A stretch of DNA of 64,000 nucleotides from Sabethes cyaneus (GCF_943734655.1 NC_071354.1:45068044-45132043), one strand, 5' to 3'; counted from the first letter of the stretch, positions 1-10,779 are shown. Translations and numbers: made by a program. Notes: a model not told the origin generated them from the sequence alone.

Positions 1-1535
1 GGCTCGGAAACTTCGCGCGGAATGACCCAAATATTGAATGGTGAAAGCGGATGAAATTATAATGCGAAACAACATGCAGATAACGAAAGTTTCTAACAAC
101 AACTCATGCAATAAAAATCTTTACTACTGGAAAAGACACACATATTAAAACAACTAAAGGTCCGCTATTGCCTAACTATTGAAGCGGTAGACGATATTAA
201 AAGAGCACAGTTGCGCAGGAAATCAGGAAGTTGTTACTTGTAGTCGTAATTTTTAATTATATTATTGAACAACTGCTGCCAGAGAAGCTGAGTGCAAAGA
301 AAAACATGCTTAAGCTCTATCGGAGCTAGAAATCACAAAGAACGAATTAACTGATATTTAGTAACCACTCAAGTTGCTTTTTATGCTAAGGATTTGTTCG
401 GTGTAAAACAGCCGCGTAAATTCCGAAACTCGCGAAAAAAACCACATAAATTACAAAATTCGCATAAACATAACCTCATGAATTGCAAAACTATGCGTAA
501 AAATAGTCGCTTAAAAAGCCAACAGCGTAAAAAGCGACATTAATATTGTATTTTAAGTATTTTCGCTTTTAAATGTTTTTGGTTTAATCCGTCATCATAA
601 CGTTCGTTTGTTTTTTTTTGGTTTCTCCTAAACATATATGTCTGTATGTCATTCCTTACCAGAGAAATTAAATAAGAAATGCAAGCATATGAAAATCATA
701 ACAAAGTATTGGACCAATCTATTAAGCACTTTCCAGCGCACAGCTTTCTCTTCTAATAATGCCTACTAAAATTGCGCAACGTTTAGCTTTTAACAACCCA
801 CCTAATAGTGGCAGGTCTCGCATACACTCGCACTTGAATGAAACTAAAAGGCGTTTGTCCATGCCAACTCAATTAAAGAAAGTGCATGCATTCAACGCTA
901 TTCTTTGCGACCAGCGTTGCTGGAAACGGTCAGTTTTATGTTGCCAGATAAATAGACACCATTATACTTTATTTATGAATTCAAAGATTATTTACAGCTA
1001 ATTAATAGTACCTTTTATTGACAGTCCGGCAAAAAGGGTATCCACTAGCGTGTCATGCCTTTATATTATTTTTTATTATGAACTTAATGAGCTCTTACTA
1101 ATGGTTTTTAACCCTCTATGGGCCCATTTTATCCCAAGCCGTATATTGAAAAGCAAGCTTTTTGCATAAAAGCAATACCGTGACTGCTGGTAATTCTGTG
1201 TACACTTTAGATACGGACAGTGTTATGATCTGTGTAAAAAATTCGAATGGGTAGATGGACTAACTGTCTGTAACTTCACTATCGGATAGGATTTTTATCA
1301 CCGCCAATAGACTAAAACCGTATGAAAGCCGGAATATGGCTGAAGCTGAAACGTTTGGCCAAATTTACGTGGATAGTTTCTAGGCCATATTTACGTTACA
1401 TGAACACTATGTTTTGAAATAAATATACCGTAAACGCACCTAATTGTGCGCATGGTTCCTGATTCTGCGCACCGCATATTTTCCTTAAAAATTATAGCAT
1501 GAAATTAAATAAAAGAAAACTTTTTTCAAATTAAA
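1..1535. other. Unassigned AT-rich DNA
   Basis: No gene, RNA or complete element is recognised here. Around 413-540 there is a loose, degenerate repetition of motifs such as 'cgcgtaaatt' and 'aaattcgcataa', too diverged to define a unit. The short open frames have no recognisable domain and lie in AT-rich sequence. Confidence 0.5.
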
Positions 1536-1725
1536 TTGGTCGGTGTTAAGTCAGACTGAGACATTTTACTCTAATCAGATTACATAAATGTTACAAATAG
1601 CCAGAGATATGAACTCATTTCGAACAGTTGATAGCTTTAAACAACACAGAGTAGCAAACTTTGACTTCGTTTTTCTCGAAATTAGATTTTTGTTACTTGG
1701 TTCGGTCTGACTTAACAACGACCAA
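1536..1725 (+). mobile_element. MITE, family A (TGGTCGGTGTTAA ends), copy 1
   Basis: A 190-bp element with terminal inverted repeats. The left end reads TTGGTCGGTGTTAAGTCAGA and the right end, reverse-complemented, reads TTGGTCGTTGTTAAGTCAGA. The interior motif acattttactctaatcagat recurs in the copies at 3177-3439 (opposite orientation) and 44829-44955, which shows a real family. It has no coding capacity. An AATT duplication at the flanks is possible but overlaps the ends, so the superfamily is not assigned. Confidence 0.8.
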
Positions 1726-2104
1726 TTCCACTATTTATATTTATTCGTGACAGACACATATTTCGCTACAACTTGCAGGCTCCAACAGTATCTGTTCTTG
1801 AATTGATTTTTTAAAGCTCGAAATCAGTTTTGTTAACTTGTGCACGGTGCCTATTCAGACGCTGCAGCTGCACATGATTCCAATCAATGCAAGGTAAAGG
1901 TTCTACTTGAATTCTCAAGCCTTTATGCCTTACCATTTGGGAGAGGTTGCGTATTCTTTTGCGTTTTCTTCCCAGAATACATTACTGCGCATAATTTGGA
2001 ACATTAAAAAAAATCAGTGCCTAAATCTGCGCAATACTGCATCGCATTTTTCTAAGGAAAGTCCCGCTTCTAATCACTCTTTTGGTCTAAAACATTACAA
2101 CAAA
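1726..2104. other. Unassigned AT-rich DNA
   Basis: No recognisable feature. A frame opening at 1907 runs into the dispersed repeat that follows and has no domain signature. Confidence 0.5.
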
Positions 2105-2450
2105 CTAATTAGGCCATTGCAAATTATTTTTAAAGTTTTTGTCCCCCCGCCCTTCAAAATTGGCTCTAAAAATCAGAGGGCTAAAAAAAATTTGTTAAAC
2201 TTGAATAAAAATTTTTTGTATGAAATCTATTATTTGTGGGTTTTACAGCCTAACGATAACGAACTTGAAAAAAGAGTTTATGGAGTGTTAACGCTTCTAG
2301 TACGAAACGAAAGTGGAAGTACAAATAATGTAATTTTCAAAAATCGGTAAAAAATTTTTTTTCGATTTTGACTCTATTTTGGAAGATTTTTGCATGGAAA
2401 ATAATAACGTATGTATGAAGAGCAAGAATAGATTCAAGTTTGAATAGATA
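2105..2450 (-). repeat. Dispersed repeat 'AGGCCATTGCAAAT', partial copy
   Basis: This stretch matches, in inverted orientation and with many substitutions, the element at 39251-39727. Shared landmarks are 'aggccattgcaaat', a C-run after 'tttgt', 'ttaacgcttctag' and the final 'caagaatag'. It appears to be a diverged fragment of that TIR element. The open frame at 1907-2350 that crosses into it is not convincing as a gene. Confidence 0.65.
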
Positions 2451-2499
2451 GCAAGAATAGATTCAGGTATTGCGTGATTGAAAAAATCTCTTTGTTTGA

Positions 2500-3156
2500 T
2501 TCTATCACATAAAATGTTGTTTACGGTGAATTTTATTATCAGAGAATTTTATAAGTATATTTTCGACACTTTACTATCGTTAATTTAATAGCGAAAATTA
2601 TTGGCCAATTTCATGCTCAACGTAAATATGGCATCACTCCCGTTTCCTTGGTAACGTATCAACAACGACGGTCGCAGATTCGGAATTGCAATCGAAACGA
2701 AGGTAAGTTTTTCATATCAATTCAAGTGAACAGTTTGGGCAAAATCATTATAATATCTTACCAGATAACTGTTCGGACGGTAAATTAAAGTTTTCTGTGT
2801 TTCAAGTTAAGTTTCGCGAGTAATGTGATGAATGAAACGGACGAAAAAAATTAAAGAAAAATCGAAGGCGAAAAAGTGAAAATATAGTGATGAATTTTAA
2901 TTGGGCAGAAATCTCAGTATTTAGTGTAAGTTATGCCCCAAAAAGTAATAGAACCTATAGAATGCAATGTTTAGTGCTTCGAGTTGCAAGATCTGATTAC
3001 GGCTAGCAGGTTAGTTAAACTAATTTTATTTTTTTGTGATGGTTTCCCGAGTCTATGGGAGCATGTTGATACACTGAAGAAGGGAAGGGAAGGGAAGGGT
3101 GATATTCGGTGCCATACTGACTGCCATAAATGGACTCTGACGACCTTGTCCTTAAC
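2500..3156 (+). repeat. Dispersed repeat B, copy 1 (with short conserved frame)
   Basis: About 650 bp closely matching 24669-25305 in direct orientation, from 'ttctatcacataaaatg' to 'gaccttgtccttaac'. The copies differ by scattered substitutions and small indels, including an extra 'tatcagagaatttt' here and extra 'agggaa' units near 3085. No TIRs, poly-A tail or target duplications were seen. It contains a 38-codon frame (2890-3006) that is nearly identical in both copies. It may be the 5' region of a retroelement, but the family is unknown. Confidence 0.85.
2890..3006 (+). CDS. 38-aa frame conserved between two repeat copies; function unknown
   Basis: The frame begins MNFNWAEISVFSVSYAPKSN and ends SDYG. 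Its counterpart at 25043-25159 differs by one base in 117, a synonymous GTG/GTA change, whereas the surrounding repeat has several indels and substitutions. The product resembles no family I recognise. It could be a small repeat-encoded peptide, the first exon of a longer protein (the stop is followed by 'caggttagt', a donor-like string), or simply a young stretch preserved by chance. Confidence 0.3.
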   Translation: MNFNWAEISVFSVSYAPKSNRTYRMQCLVLRVARSDYG

Positions 3157-3176
3157 CGTCCATTTTCCAATTAATG

Positions 3177-3439
3177 TGGTCGGTGTTAATTCACGCAGAA
3201 CCAAGTGACAAAATTGTGACTTCGAGAAAAACGCATTCAAAGTTTGCAGCTCTGTATGGTTTATAGCTGTCGATCGTTTGAAATCATTTTATAACTCTGA
3301 CTGTTTGCACACTGACTGACTGACATTTATGTAGTCTGATTAGAGTCAAATGTGGCTTAGAAAATTCTTGATGGTTTGCTGTCATGAATTCATTTTTAAA
3401 CATTTTGCGACTTGGTCCAGTCTGATTTAACACCGGCCA
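3177..3439 (-). mobile_element. MITE, family A, copy 2
   Basis: TIRs are TGGTCGGTGTTAATTCACGC on the left and, reverse-complemented, TGGCCGGTGTTAAATCAGAC on the right. Both are followed by a shared ACCAAGT(G/C)(A/G)CAAAAT block. The interior 'atgtagtctgattagagtc' is the reverse complement of the core in copy 1, so this copy is inverted. It lies about 20 bp after dispersed repeat B and directly abuts the 13-bp tandem array. Confidence 0.8.
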
Positions 3440-4340
3440 TAGGCAGTTGAATCAAACTGTTTAATCAAGTAGTGTGTCGAGCAGTTCGGTCGAGCAGCCG
3501 AGGCGAGCAGCTAACTCGAGCAGTCCAGTCGAGCAATTGAATCGAATAGTCTAGTCGAGCAGTTGAATCATATAGTTTAGTCAAGCAGTCTAGTCATGCA
3601 GTCGGGTCAAGTGGTTCTGTCGAGCAGTTAAGTTTCGCAGAGAAATCGAGCAGTCGAATTGAGCAGTTTAGTCGAGTAGTCCAGTCGAGCGGTTGAATCG
3701 AGCAGTTTTGTCGAGCAGCTGAGTTGAGCAGTCGAATCGAACGGTTAAGTCAAGCAGTTGAGATCGAGTGGCTAGTCGAGTATTCTAGTCGAGCAGATGA
3801 ATCAAATTGTCCAGCCGTTAGTTGAATCGAGCTATCAGGTCGAGCAGTTAAATCAAGCAGTCTAGTCAAATGCTCGGCTCGAAACGAGCAATCGAACTAA
3901 GCAGTTGAGTCGAGCAGCCGATTCGAATAATCTAATCGAGTAGTTGAGTCGAGCATTCGAGTCTGACATTTAAGTTAAGCAGTTGAGTCGAGCAGTGAAA
4001 TCAAGCAGTCCAGTCAAGCAGTTGAGTGGAGCTGTTAAGTCGAGCAGTCAAATCGAACAGTTCAGTCGAGTAGTTCAATCGTGCAGTTAAGTCAAGCAGT
4101 CGGGTCGAGTAGTAAGTGGAATAAATGTGTCAAGCAGTCGAATCAAGCAGTTAAGTCGAGTAGTCCACTCGATCAGTTAAATCGAGCTGTTAAGTTAGGC
4201 AGTCAAGTCGATCTGTCCAATCAAGCAGTTGAGCCGTGCAGTTGAAGCGAACAGTTCAGTCGAGCAGTTCAGTTCAAGTCCAATCGAGCAGTCTAGTCAA
4301 CAAGTTAAGCAATCGAGCAGTTCAGCAGTCGAGCAGTGAA
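3440..4340 (+). repeat. Minisatellite of a 13-bp unit, consensus GAGCAGTYNARTC
   Basis: About 900 bp of degenerate tandem repeats with a clear 13-bp period, for example GAGCAGTCGAATC and GAGCAGTTTAGTC, giving roughly 69 units. Some are fused or indel-shifted. The same unit on the opposite strand fills 44076-44815, next to the same MITE family on one side and the same tail on the other. The array therefore belongs to a dispersed composite repeat. Confidence 0.9.
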
Positions 4341-4480
4341 GTGACTGAGAATAGAACTCATTGTTACGAAAACATGGCGTCCTATCAGGGGCCTGTTTTT
4401 AATTACCGATAAGCCTCTTATAACGTCCTGTCAGAGACCTGGTTTTGGCTACAGACAAGCCTCTTATATAAATAGATAAC
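4341..4480 (+). repeat. Tail of the composite repeat (two ~50-bp imperfect repeats)
   Basis: After the array come two imperfect copies of a unit containing 'cgtcctgtcag...cctg-tttt...gataagcctcttat'. The same tail lies, reverse-complemented, at 43925-44075, starting 'ctatctctttatataagagg'. This marks the far end of the composite repeat. Confidence 0.75.
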
Positions 4481-4489
4481 GAAATGATC

Positions 4490-4964
4490 TTTTTTTCTTG
4501 TGTGGACTCATCACTGCGACTGCGTATAGCTGATCTATTATGATATCGCCCGGGGGTTTGTTGTATGACCTGCACTTCTTTTTGCTATAATCGCTATTGA
4601 ATGAGCGATAGGCTTATTTAATTGTATGAGTGGTTGTGTGCATTAGGGTTTACCCTTCCTTCAAAGCTTGATCTACTTTACCCAATTATTCCTCGCTGCC
4701 AGTACTATCCCATATTATAGCCGACCCTGGCGAGGACTCATTCGTTCCTCTGACCAGTACACTTTTAACTATAAGAGGGACTTTTGCACTGTCTCAAGAG
4801 GCTTTAGCTGGTAAATATAGAATTCAGCATGAAGGAAGGGTAAATGAGGGGCCTGAGAATAAACTCATGCTAAAGTCACTTGACACCGAATGGCTTGATT
4901 CTACTAAGATTCGAACCCACAACCACTCGCAGACTCAGTAACCTTGCGGCTACGGAGCCCCTCC
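4490..4964 (-). mobile_element. tRNA-derived SINE (family 1) with 9-bp target duplication
   Basis: Read on the minus strand, the element starts CGGAGGGGCTCCGTAGCCGC. It has an A-box-like 'tagccgcaaggttac' and a B box 'gggttcgaatctt', then a long tRNA-unrelated body, and ends in an A tract (the T-run at 4490-4496). Perfect duplications GAAATGATC flank it at 4481-4489 and 4965-4973, fixing both ends. A second copy is at 56616-57167 on the other strand. It is non-coding and would need retrotransposon machinery in trans. Confidence 0.92.
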
Positions 4965-4973
4965 GAAATGATC

Positions 4974-5099
4974 ATAGTTATGCATAATATTAAAAAATAC
5001 ATAAATAACGAAAAATGCCCAGAATTAGGAGTGATCACGGAAAATGCTCTTATCATATTCACAGATCTAGAGGATAGTCCGTCTCCGGCTGCTCTTCAT
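4974..5099. other. Unassigned short spacer
   Basis: AT-rich sequence between the SINE and the purine-rich tract; no feature seen. Confidence 0.4.
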
Positions 5100-6415
5100 C
5101 AAAAGAAGCTAAAAAGTAAAAGGAAGGAGAAAAACTCGTAACAGAAACTGAACAAATTGGATAATAAAAGATGAAACACGCGAAAAAGAAAAAGAAGAAA
5201 AAACAGTATAAGTAAAAAGGAACCGAGGGAAAAAACGTAACAAAATGGAAAAGAAAACGGCAAAGAAAAGAGGACAAACTGGACAGAAAAGAAGAAAAAA
5301 CGGGATAAAACATACGGGAGTTAGTAAAAGGGATAATACGGAAGCAGGAAATTGGGGAAATGAGAACAGAGAAAGAGGAACACAATAAGGGGTAAGAACG
5401 GGACAGAAAAAGATAAAAATTGAATAAAAACAATGGATAAAGCGAAAAAGAAAAACACAATGTAAAAGAAAAGGAAGGAAAACAGGACATAATAACTGGA
5501 AGAACGGAACACAAAACGGACAAAAACGAGATAGAAAAGGGAAAAAAGACGAAAACTGAAACCGAAAAAGAGAATAAAGACGGATAAAACAAAGAGGAAA
5601 AATGGAACAAAAATACGAAGAACACGAATACAAGAAACGTAGCAAAAGAGAGAAAAATGAGGACTAAAAAGGGTAAAAGACAGGACAGGAAAAGAAGGCC
5701 CGGAGAAAGAGGAAACAGTTAGCTAAAAGGAAAAATGGGAAAGGAAAGGTGGCAATATCGGAGAAATAAGAGGGAATAGATAGCAAGAGAAACTAAAAGA
5801 GACAAGAAGAATAACGAAGGACTAGAAAATCAATAGAGAACACGAGGACAACGGGAAAAAGAGGTCAAACGAGAAATAAAATGAGAAAGATGAAACACGT
5901 AACACGAAAGAAATAAAACTTTAGAGAAAAAGACAAAAAATGGAAGATAAATAAGGAAAAATGGAGAGCAAAGGGAAAAATGAGGCTAAGGCAGAATACA
6001 TGTGACAAAAATGAAGGTAAAACGAGGCACCAATGAGAGGGAAAACGGAACAAATAAAGACGAAAAACGAAAAGGAAAAGAGATAAAAAGAATTGGAAGA
6101 GGACGAAAACGAAAAAACAGGAAAGAGAAGAGAAATTAAAACTGAAAAGAAAATAACAAAAGACGAGTGGAAAACTACAGCAACAGCAGGACTGAAAAGA
6201 AGGAAAAAGAAATAGAACACGAAGAAAAATGGAACAATGAAACAGAAAACACGAAGCAGAATACAGGAAAATGATAGAAAAAGAAAGAATAAAAAGAAAA
6301 GTGAAAGTAAAAACCAAGAAAATAGTACAGAAAAGGAGAAAAATGAATCAAAAAATGGAAAGAGGGAAAAGGAAAAGAGAAACAAAAAACAAACAGAAAA
6401 GAGGTAAATGTGTGA
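5100..6415 (+). repeat. 1.3-kb purine-rich (A/G) degenerate repeat tract
   Basis: Almost continuous polypurine on the plus strand, built from loose repetitions of 'gaaaaa', 'gggaaaaa', 'acgaaaa', 'gacaggaa' and similar. No sharp period is visible. The bias removes TTA, CTA and TCA, which is why minus-strand frames of 150-190 residues rich in Phe, Ser, Leu and Pro stay open. These are compositional artefacts. A comparable pyrimidine-rich tract lies at 23170-24260. Confidence 0.85.
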
Positions 6416-6429
6416 GAAAATAAGGCGAA

Positions 6430-6760
6430 AATTGTCAACCCCAATTTGAAGTAAAATTTCGTTTCTTTGTACGATTTGAAGCAAAAATTCAAGTTAAAAT
6501 TAGTTCAACTCTAGTATAATGTTCAAGTCTAGTATAATGTCCCACGTCAAATTTCAAGTTGGATTTCAAGTACAATTTGAATTCCACTCTGAAGTGTGCT
6601 TTCAAATGTAATTTAAAGTCTAATCTCAAGTCCTATTTATATCCAATTTAGGTCCAATTCTAGGTCTAATTTCAAGTAGAAATTTTAAGTTCAAGTGTGA
6701 TTTTCAATTGCAAGTGTGATTTTTAGTCCAATTTAAGCTTTGATTCTAAGTCGAATGGTC
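6430..6760 (+). repeat. Degenerate minisatellite, ~18-bp 'tccaatttcaagtctaat'
   Basis: Repeated variants of 'aatttcaagt', 'gtccaattta' and 'caagtgtgattt' occur about every 15-20 bp, consistent with an old, decayed tandem array. Exact copy number cannot be read by eye. Confidence 0.7.
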
Positions 6761-7358
6761 CCCGAAAGTGCGGAGTTTTCAATCAATTCGGTTGGTATTT
6801 TGTTGTAAGAATAAGTACACTGATGATGTTTTAGTGAAATTTACTGTCAGAAAATCGATGTTTAGGACGACTGCGCGGAATTACCAGCAGGCACGGTACA
6901 TAAACCATTTATTTTCTTCGCCGGAGTTTTTGTTGAATTTTTTATTCGTGGTCGTAGACCATTAAGGGTTACATCAATTGTAGGACAAAGAGATTTCATT
7001 GGGGTGATTCAAACAATTTGAACCATTTGTACAGCTCGTCGCTCAGGGTAATTGGAACAAAGTTTTATTGCAGAAGACGGTAAACTCACTGTGCTTATGG
7101 ACGAAATGTTTCCTGCTTTATTGATTTTTCCGAATAAAAATGCCGCTTACAAATATATGTTCAAAGATTAGCCGAACAAAATCTTAGCAAATACACGGAG
7201 AACAGAACAGCATCATTGTAAAAACACGAGAACAACCAGAAACGTTATTTCTCTCACGCAGACTTTCCGAGTGTCGATACAGATTTGATGTTCGATTACA
7301 AGTGTGCTCAACCACACCCGAAGTATCGGTTCTACGTTGCATTCGTTCTCATTAGTGG
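6761..7358. other. Unassigned DNA
   Basis: No gene or element recognised. Only short frames without domain features are present. Confidence 0.4.
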
Positions 7359-7389
7359 TATTATTATTATTGTTATTATTATTATTGTT
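7359..7389 (+). repeat. ATT microsatellite
   Basis: About ten ATT triplets, interrupted once by TGT. Frames reading into it give runs of Ile on one strand and Asn on the other, which are artefacts. Confidence 0.85.
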
Positions 7390-7539
7390 TCGTGTGGCCA
7401 AAATGGCATATTTCTGGTGTGCTGGCTGTGGCATTTGGCAGCACGTAGCAACGCCAGAATCGTAACCGCTGGCTGGCTGCAGATGATGAAGAAATGATAA
7501 AACCGTAGCTATTTTTAGTACCGTTGTGGGACACAACCG

Positions 7540-7770
7540 GCCGATGTACCCTGCCAAATGACTCCGTCCGTGCCGTGCCGTGCCGTGCCCTGCCAGATCC
7601 GTCCGTTCGTCCGTCGACTTCGATCGAAGCTTGCGGCAGAGAAGTGCCTCGATGATGAACGGAGAATACGGTTGCTGGCGTGGCATGGAGCAACAGTGCG
7701 GCAGACCGACGCGACGGGCAGGAGGGCAACTGGGCCCGCTTTACCTTAGACCCGCAGTTTGTGCAAATGT
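7540..7770. other. GC-rich island with short GTGCC repeats
   Basis: This stretch is clearly richer in G+C and CpG than its surroundings. It includes a short tandem 'gtgccgtgccgtgcc' near 7570 and repeated 'gtccg'. Several overlapping frames are open on both strands, none with a recognisable domain. It could be the promoter, 5' UTR or first exon of an unrecognised gene, or just a compositional patch. Confidence 0.3.
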
Positions 7771-9012
7771 AATGACGGCGTACAATACATATTCGCCTTG
7801 TATAGTGACGCTGAACCTTTTATGCATTATCGTTTCTTGTGGTTTTAAAATAACGATAAAACCTATCGGTTATGTGTTTGTGTGGGTTGGTGAGGTGGAT
7901 TTTACGACTGCAATGCTTTTAAGATGCAACTTTTACTGCCCCGAAGAGCGAAGTCACGTTCGTACCCAGCCGAGAAGGTTTGGGTTATGTTAGGCCGCAC
8001 AACGCACATTTCTCGCTAGAAGTACATGGTAATACAATCATGTTATGGCTGCATTTATGCTCGCAGACATCCCAGCTTAGGTGGAGTATTTTCAAGTAAA
8101 ACTGACACGAGATTTGAGTTGAAACAGTTGAGACAGCTCCTAATGAGAACAAAACTTTGTATTGGTTGTTTTGAAGATTATACAATTCAACTGTTGTCCT
8201 TTATCAGCAAATTAATCAAGTTGAAAGTAGTTTTTAATTTAAATAAATTTTAGTAGACAAGAGTGATTTAAAATAACATAAAATCACATCCGAATTAATG
8301 CATGAAAGGTTTTATACTATTTATTCAGCATTTTCTTAAAAAAATGCTATCAAAATTTAGGTGTGGTCCAATTTGGGATAAATCTTGTGCATTTGATTCG
8401 GAAAGCCTTTAAAATTCATTACTTTTGCACCACTAAACCGATTTAAAAATTTTTCTACAAGTTTGTCAGGAAAACAAAGACAAAATATTACTCAATTTAT
8501 CAAAGTTCCTAAATGTATAATATTTTGTTTCTGAAATACAATTTTTTCAATGAAACAAAGTTGCGATAATATAATAGAGACGCATGGTGTTTTGTTTTTA
8601 CCTGCAAGGATAAAGATAGTTCTGGCTTTAAAATGAATATTTCTGATGTTTCTTGGTGCAAAATCTGCTTGAGGAACCAGACGAGGGCTAGAACGACCCT
8701 AAAGGCCGAAACACAAGATACGCGCTTTTTAATACGTTGCAAAAACCTGACAGTTTTATTGTGTGGTTTCTGTCGTTTTTCAGCAGCATTTTTATTTATT
8801 AATTTATTGATTGATTGATTAATTGTTACAAATGTAGCACCTACGAGAGATTCGTCGTTGTGAGTTATTAGCCGTCAGGTTGAAGTCGAACCAATCGTAA
8901 ATTTTGTTGAACTGCATTTTCATAAATCCGACAGAGTCGTATAGTCCATAGACAGCATTCCGTTCTTGCAGGTACACAAAAATCACTGTTCCAAGGTGTC
9001 GTTCGGGAGCAT
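7771..9012. other. Unassigned AT-rich DNA
   Basis: No recognisable gene or complete repeat. A short tetranucleotide-like stretch (tttatttattaatttattgattgattgatt) lies near 8790-8822. Confidence 0.4.
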
Positions 9013-10298
9013 AGGGTAAGGAACGAGTTAAGCAGTGTTACCTATTTTAATCAGTTGAACATAAATAATCCGAAAATGCACTTTTTTATTCATATTTTCA
9101 AAATCTTTGGATAGGATCATCTTCACAAATCACTTAACCATACATTTGATTCACACAAACACAATTTACTGGGTTTCCGACAAGAAATATGATGAATTAA
9201 AAATTGTTGTCCAAAAACGTACATTTTTCAGCTGCTCTTCAGCAATCGCTACCTCGCTACTAACGAATTCATCAAATTTTCAGCACTGATTACAACCACT
9301 CTGAAAGTCAAGCACTCAATTGTCACATACCATATTATTCAGTCTCTTTTTTTCTATTATCTAAGGCTTTGTCACTAGCCAAAAGTTTTATTATTTTCTA
9401 ACAAAACTGAAAACAAATTCTGAATTGACGGAACCTGTTCACCACTAGCAGCAGCTGCAGCACAACTGATGAAATATCGTGTTGCCAAGACACTGTTTCG
9501 GTTCTGGAAATAAGAATTTTAAGTTTGAAATTACCTGAAACCTCTTATGGTGAAAACGTGGTTCAATACTTTCAAGAGAAATGTATGTTCATAATTAATT
9601 TTTCTTTATTAAAAACAACACAAAAGACAGCTTTTTCAATAATTTTCGAAGATTTTCTCAGTGATTTAATAAAGCAACGATGTGTTTCAATGTTATTTGC
9701 TTTGACAACACTGTTCGTCGGATCGTTTGTACTGCTATATATGTTTACCTCATTTGTTCTCCCACCATCCTTATGAACAGCGAGTGAGACGTCAAACTCG
9801 CAGTTTCCCATAAGAACACCAGAGAATAAAAGAGACGACGAATACCGTTTGCCGAACGGTGCGGTGAGTGTATGCCCCGATAAACAATTTAGACAGATGG
9901 CATTTTACGCATCTATGCCGATACGCTATGCCGATTACGCATCAGATGCCGATTAGTAGGTCGCGGATAGGAACGCGAACTTACTGAATAGGGGGAAAAG
10001 TTCGAGGAATTTTTTAAGGGGACGTAAAAAAATTCAGATTTCAGGATTGCTGAAAACAGCACCTTGCGGGTGAAAATGGGTTCGGTCTGTTCAAAATTAG
10101 TTCCACCGCTCCAACTTTTAAAGCGAAAAATCAAAAGTTTAGCTCAACAATAGTGTCTTCCAATGATAACAGCTTGATGAACTAAAGATAGCAAGAAGAT
10201 TGGTATGCTGAAATCCCCCACTTAGTCAACCCATCGCTTGTAATAAGGTAAAACAATCAGTGACCCGCTTAGACTGCTTAAAACTAGTTCTTTACCCT
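9013..10298 (+). mobile_element. TIR DNA transposon, unassigned superfamily, copy 1
   Basis: A 1286-bp element whose left end is AGGGTAAGGAACGAGTTAAG and whose right end, reverse-complemented, is AGGGTAAAGAACTAGTTTTA. The whole element recurs in inverted orientation at 50415-51682, with the ends in the same places and a 4-bp duplication there. Two modest frames (9107-9289 and 9525-9776) have counterparts in the other copy but no transposase motif. It is probably non-autonomous. Superfamilies with 4-bp duplications are few, so the ends deserve a database match. Confidence 0.85.
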
Positions 10299-10470
10299 AT
10301 GTTTGAGCTGATAGATCTTCTTAAAAATCAGTACTATAATTACTGTTGCCAATATATAGATGGATGTCGCTATTCGGTCCTTTAGACTCTAGGATGATGG
10401 TTGCCCGCTAATACAGGAGTGGTAGGAAATACCAAATCACTGTAAAGTAGAAATGGATTAGTTTTATCAA
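10299..10470. other. Unassigned DNA
   Basis: No feature recognised. Confidence 0.4.
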
Positions 10471-10622
10471 AATACTGACCGTCCGTCAGTGCGATCGTGC
10501 GATAAATGAGCAGACGGCGAACCTAGTGTGCTATTTTATAGTCACTGGCACTGCCGTTACTGCTTGTAAGCTAGTGTCGGTGTGGGAGAAACCAGATCTG
10601 CTGCTGCTGCTGCTCAAATAAT
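10471..10622 (+). repeat. ~150-bp direct repeat, copy 1
   Basis: From 'aatactgaccgtccgtcag' to a CTG run and 'caaata', closely matching 10974-11120 about 503 bp downstream. The two copies bracket a degenerate GCC-rich tandem repeat, suggesting local duplication or LTR-like bracketing of a ~350-bp interior. Confidence 0.85.
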
Positions 10623-10779
10623 TATCCGAATGGAACGTTAACCATTTAGAAAGTGTAGAAAAATCTTTCCATTCTTCAATTACTATAGCTCTTATAAGAA
10701 CTGTTTAAGACCACAACGGCCTGCTGCTGAATTTGCTGCCCGTCAGTCGATCCATTTTCATTTGCCTTCAGTGTTGGTT

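Noticed and set aside
3440..4340. CRISPR-like array because of regular repeats
   Set aside because: The unit is 13 bp, head-to-tail, without spacers, and the context is eukaryotic mobile elements.
5109..6492. Several minus-strand frames of 100-190 codons rich in Phe, Leu, Ser and Pro
   Set aside because: They exist only because the plus strand is almost pure purine and so lacks stop triplets on the minus strand. They overlap one another in different frames and have no domain.
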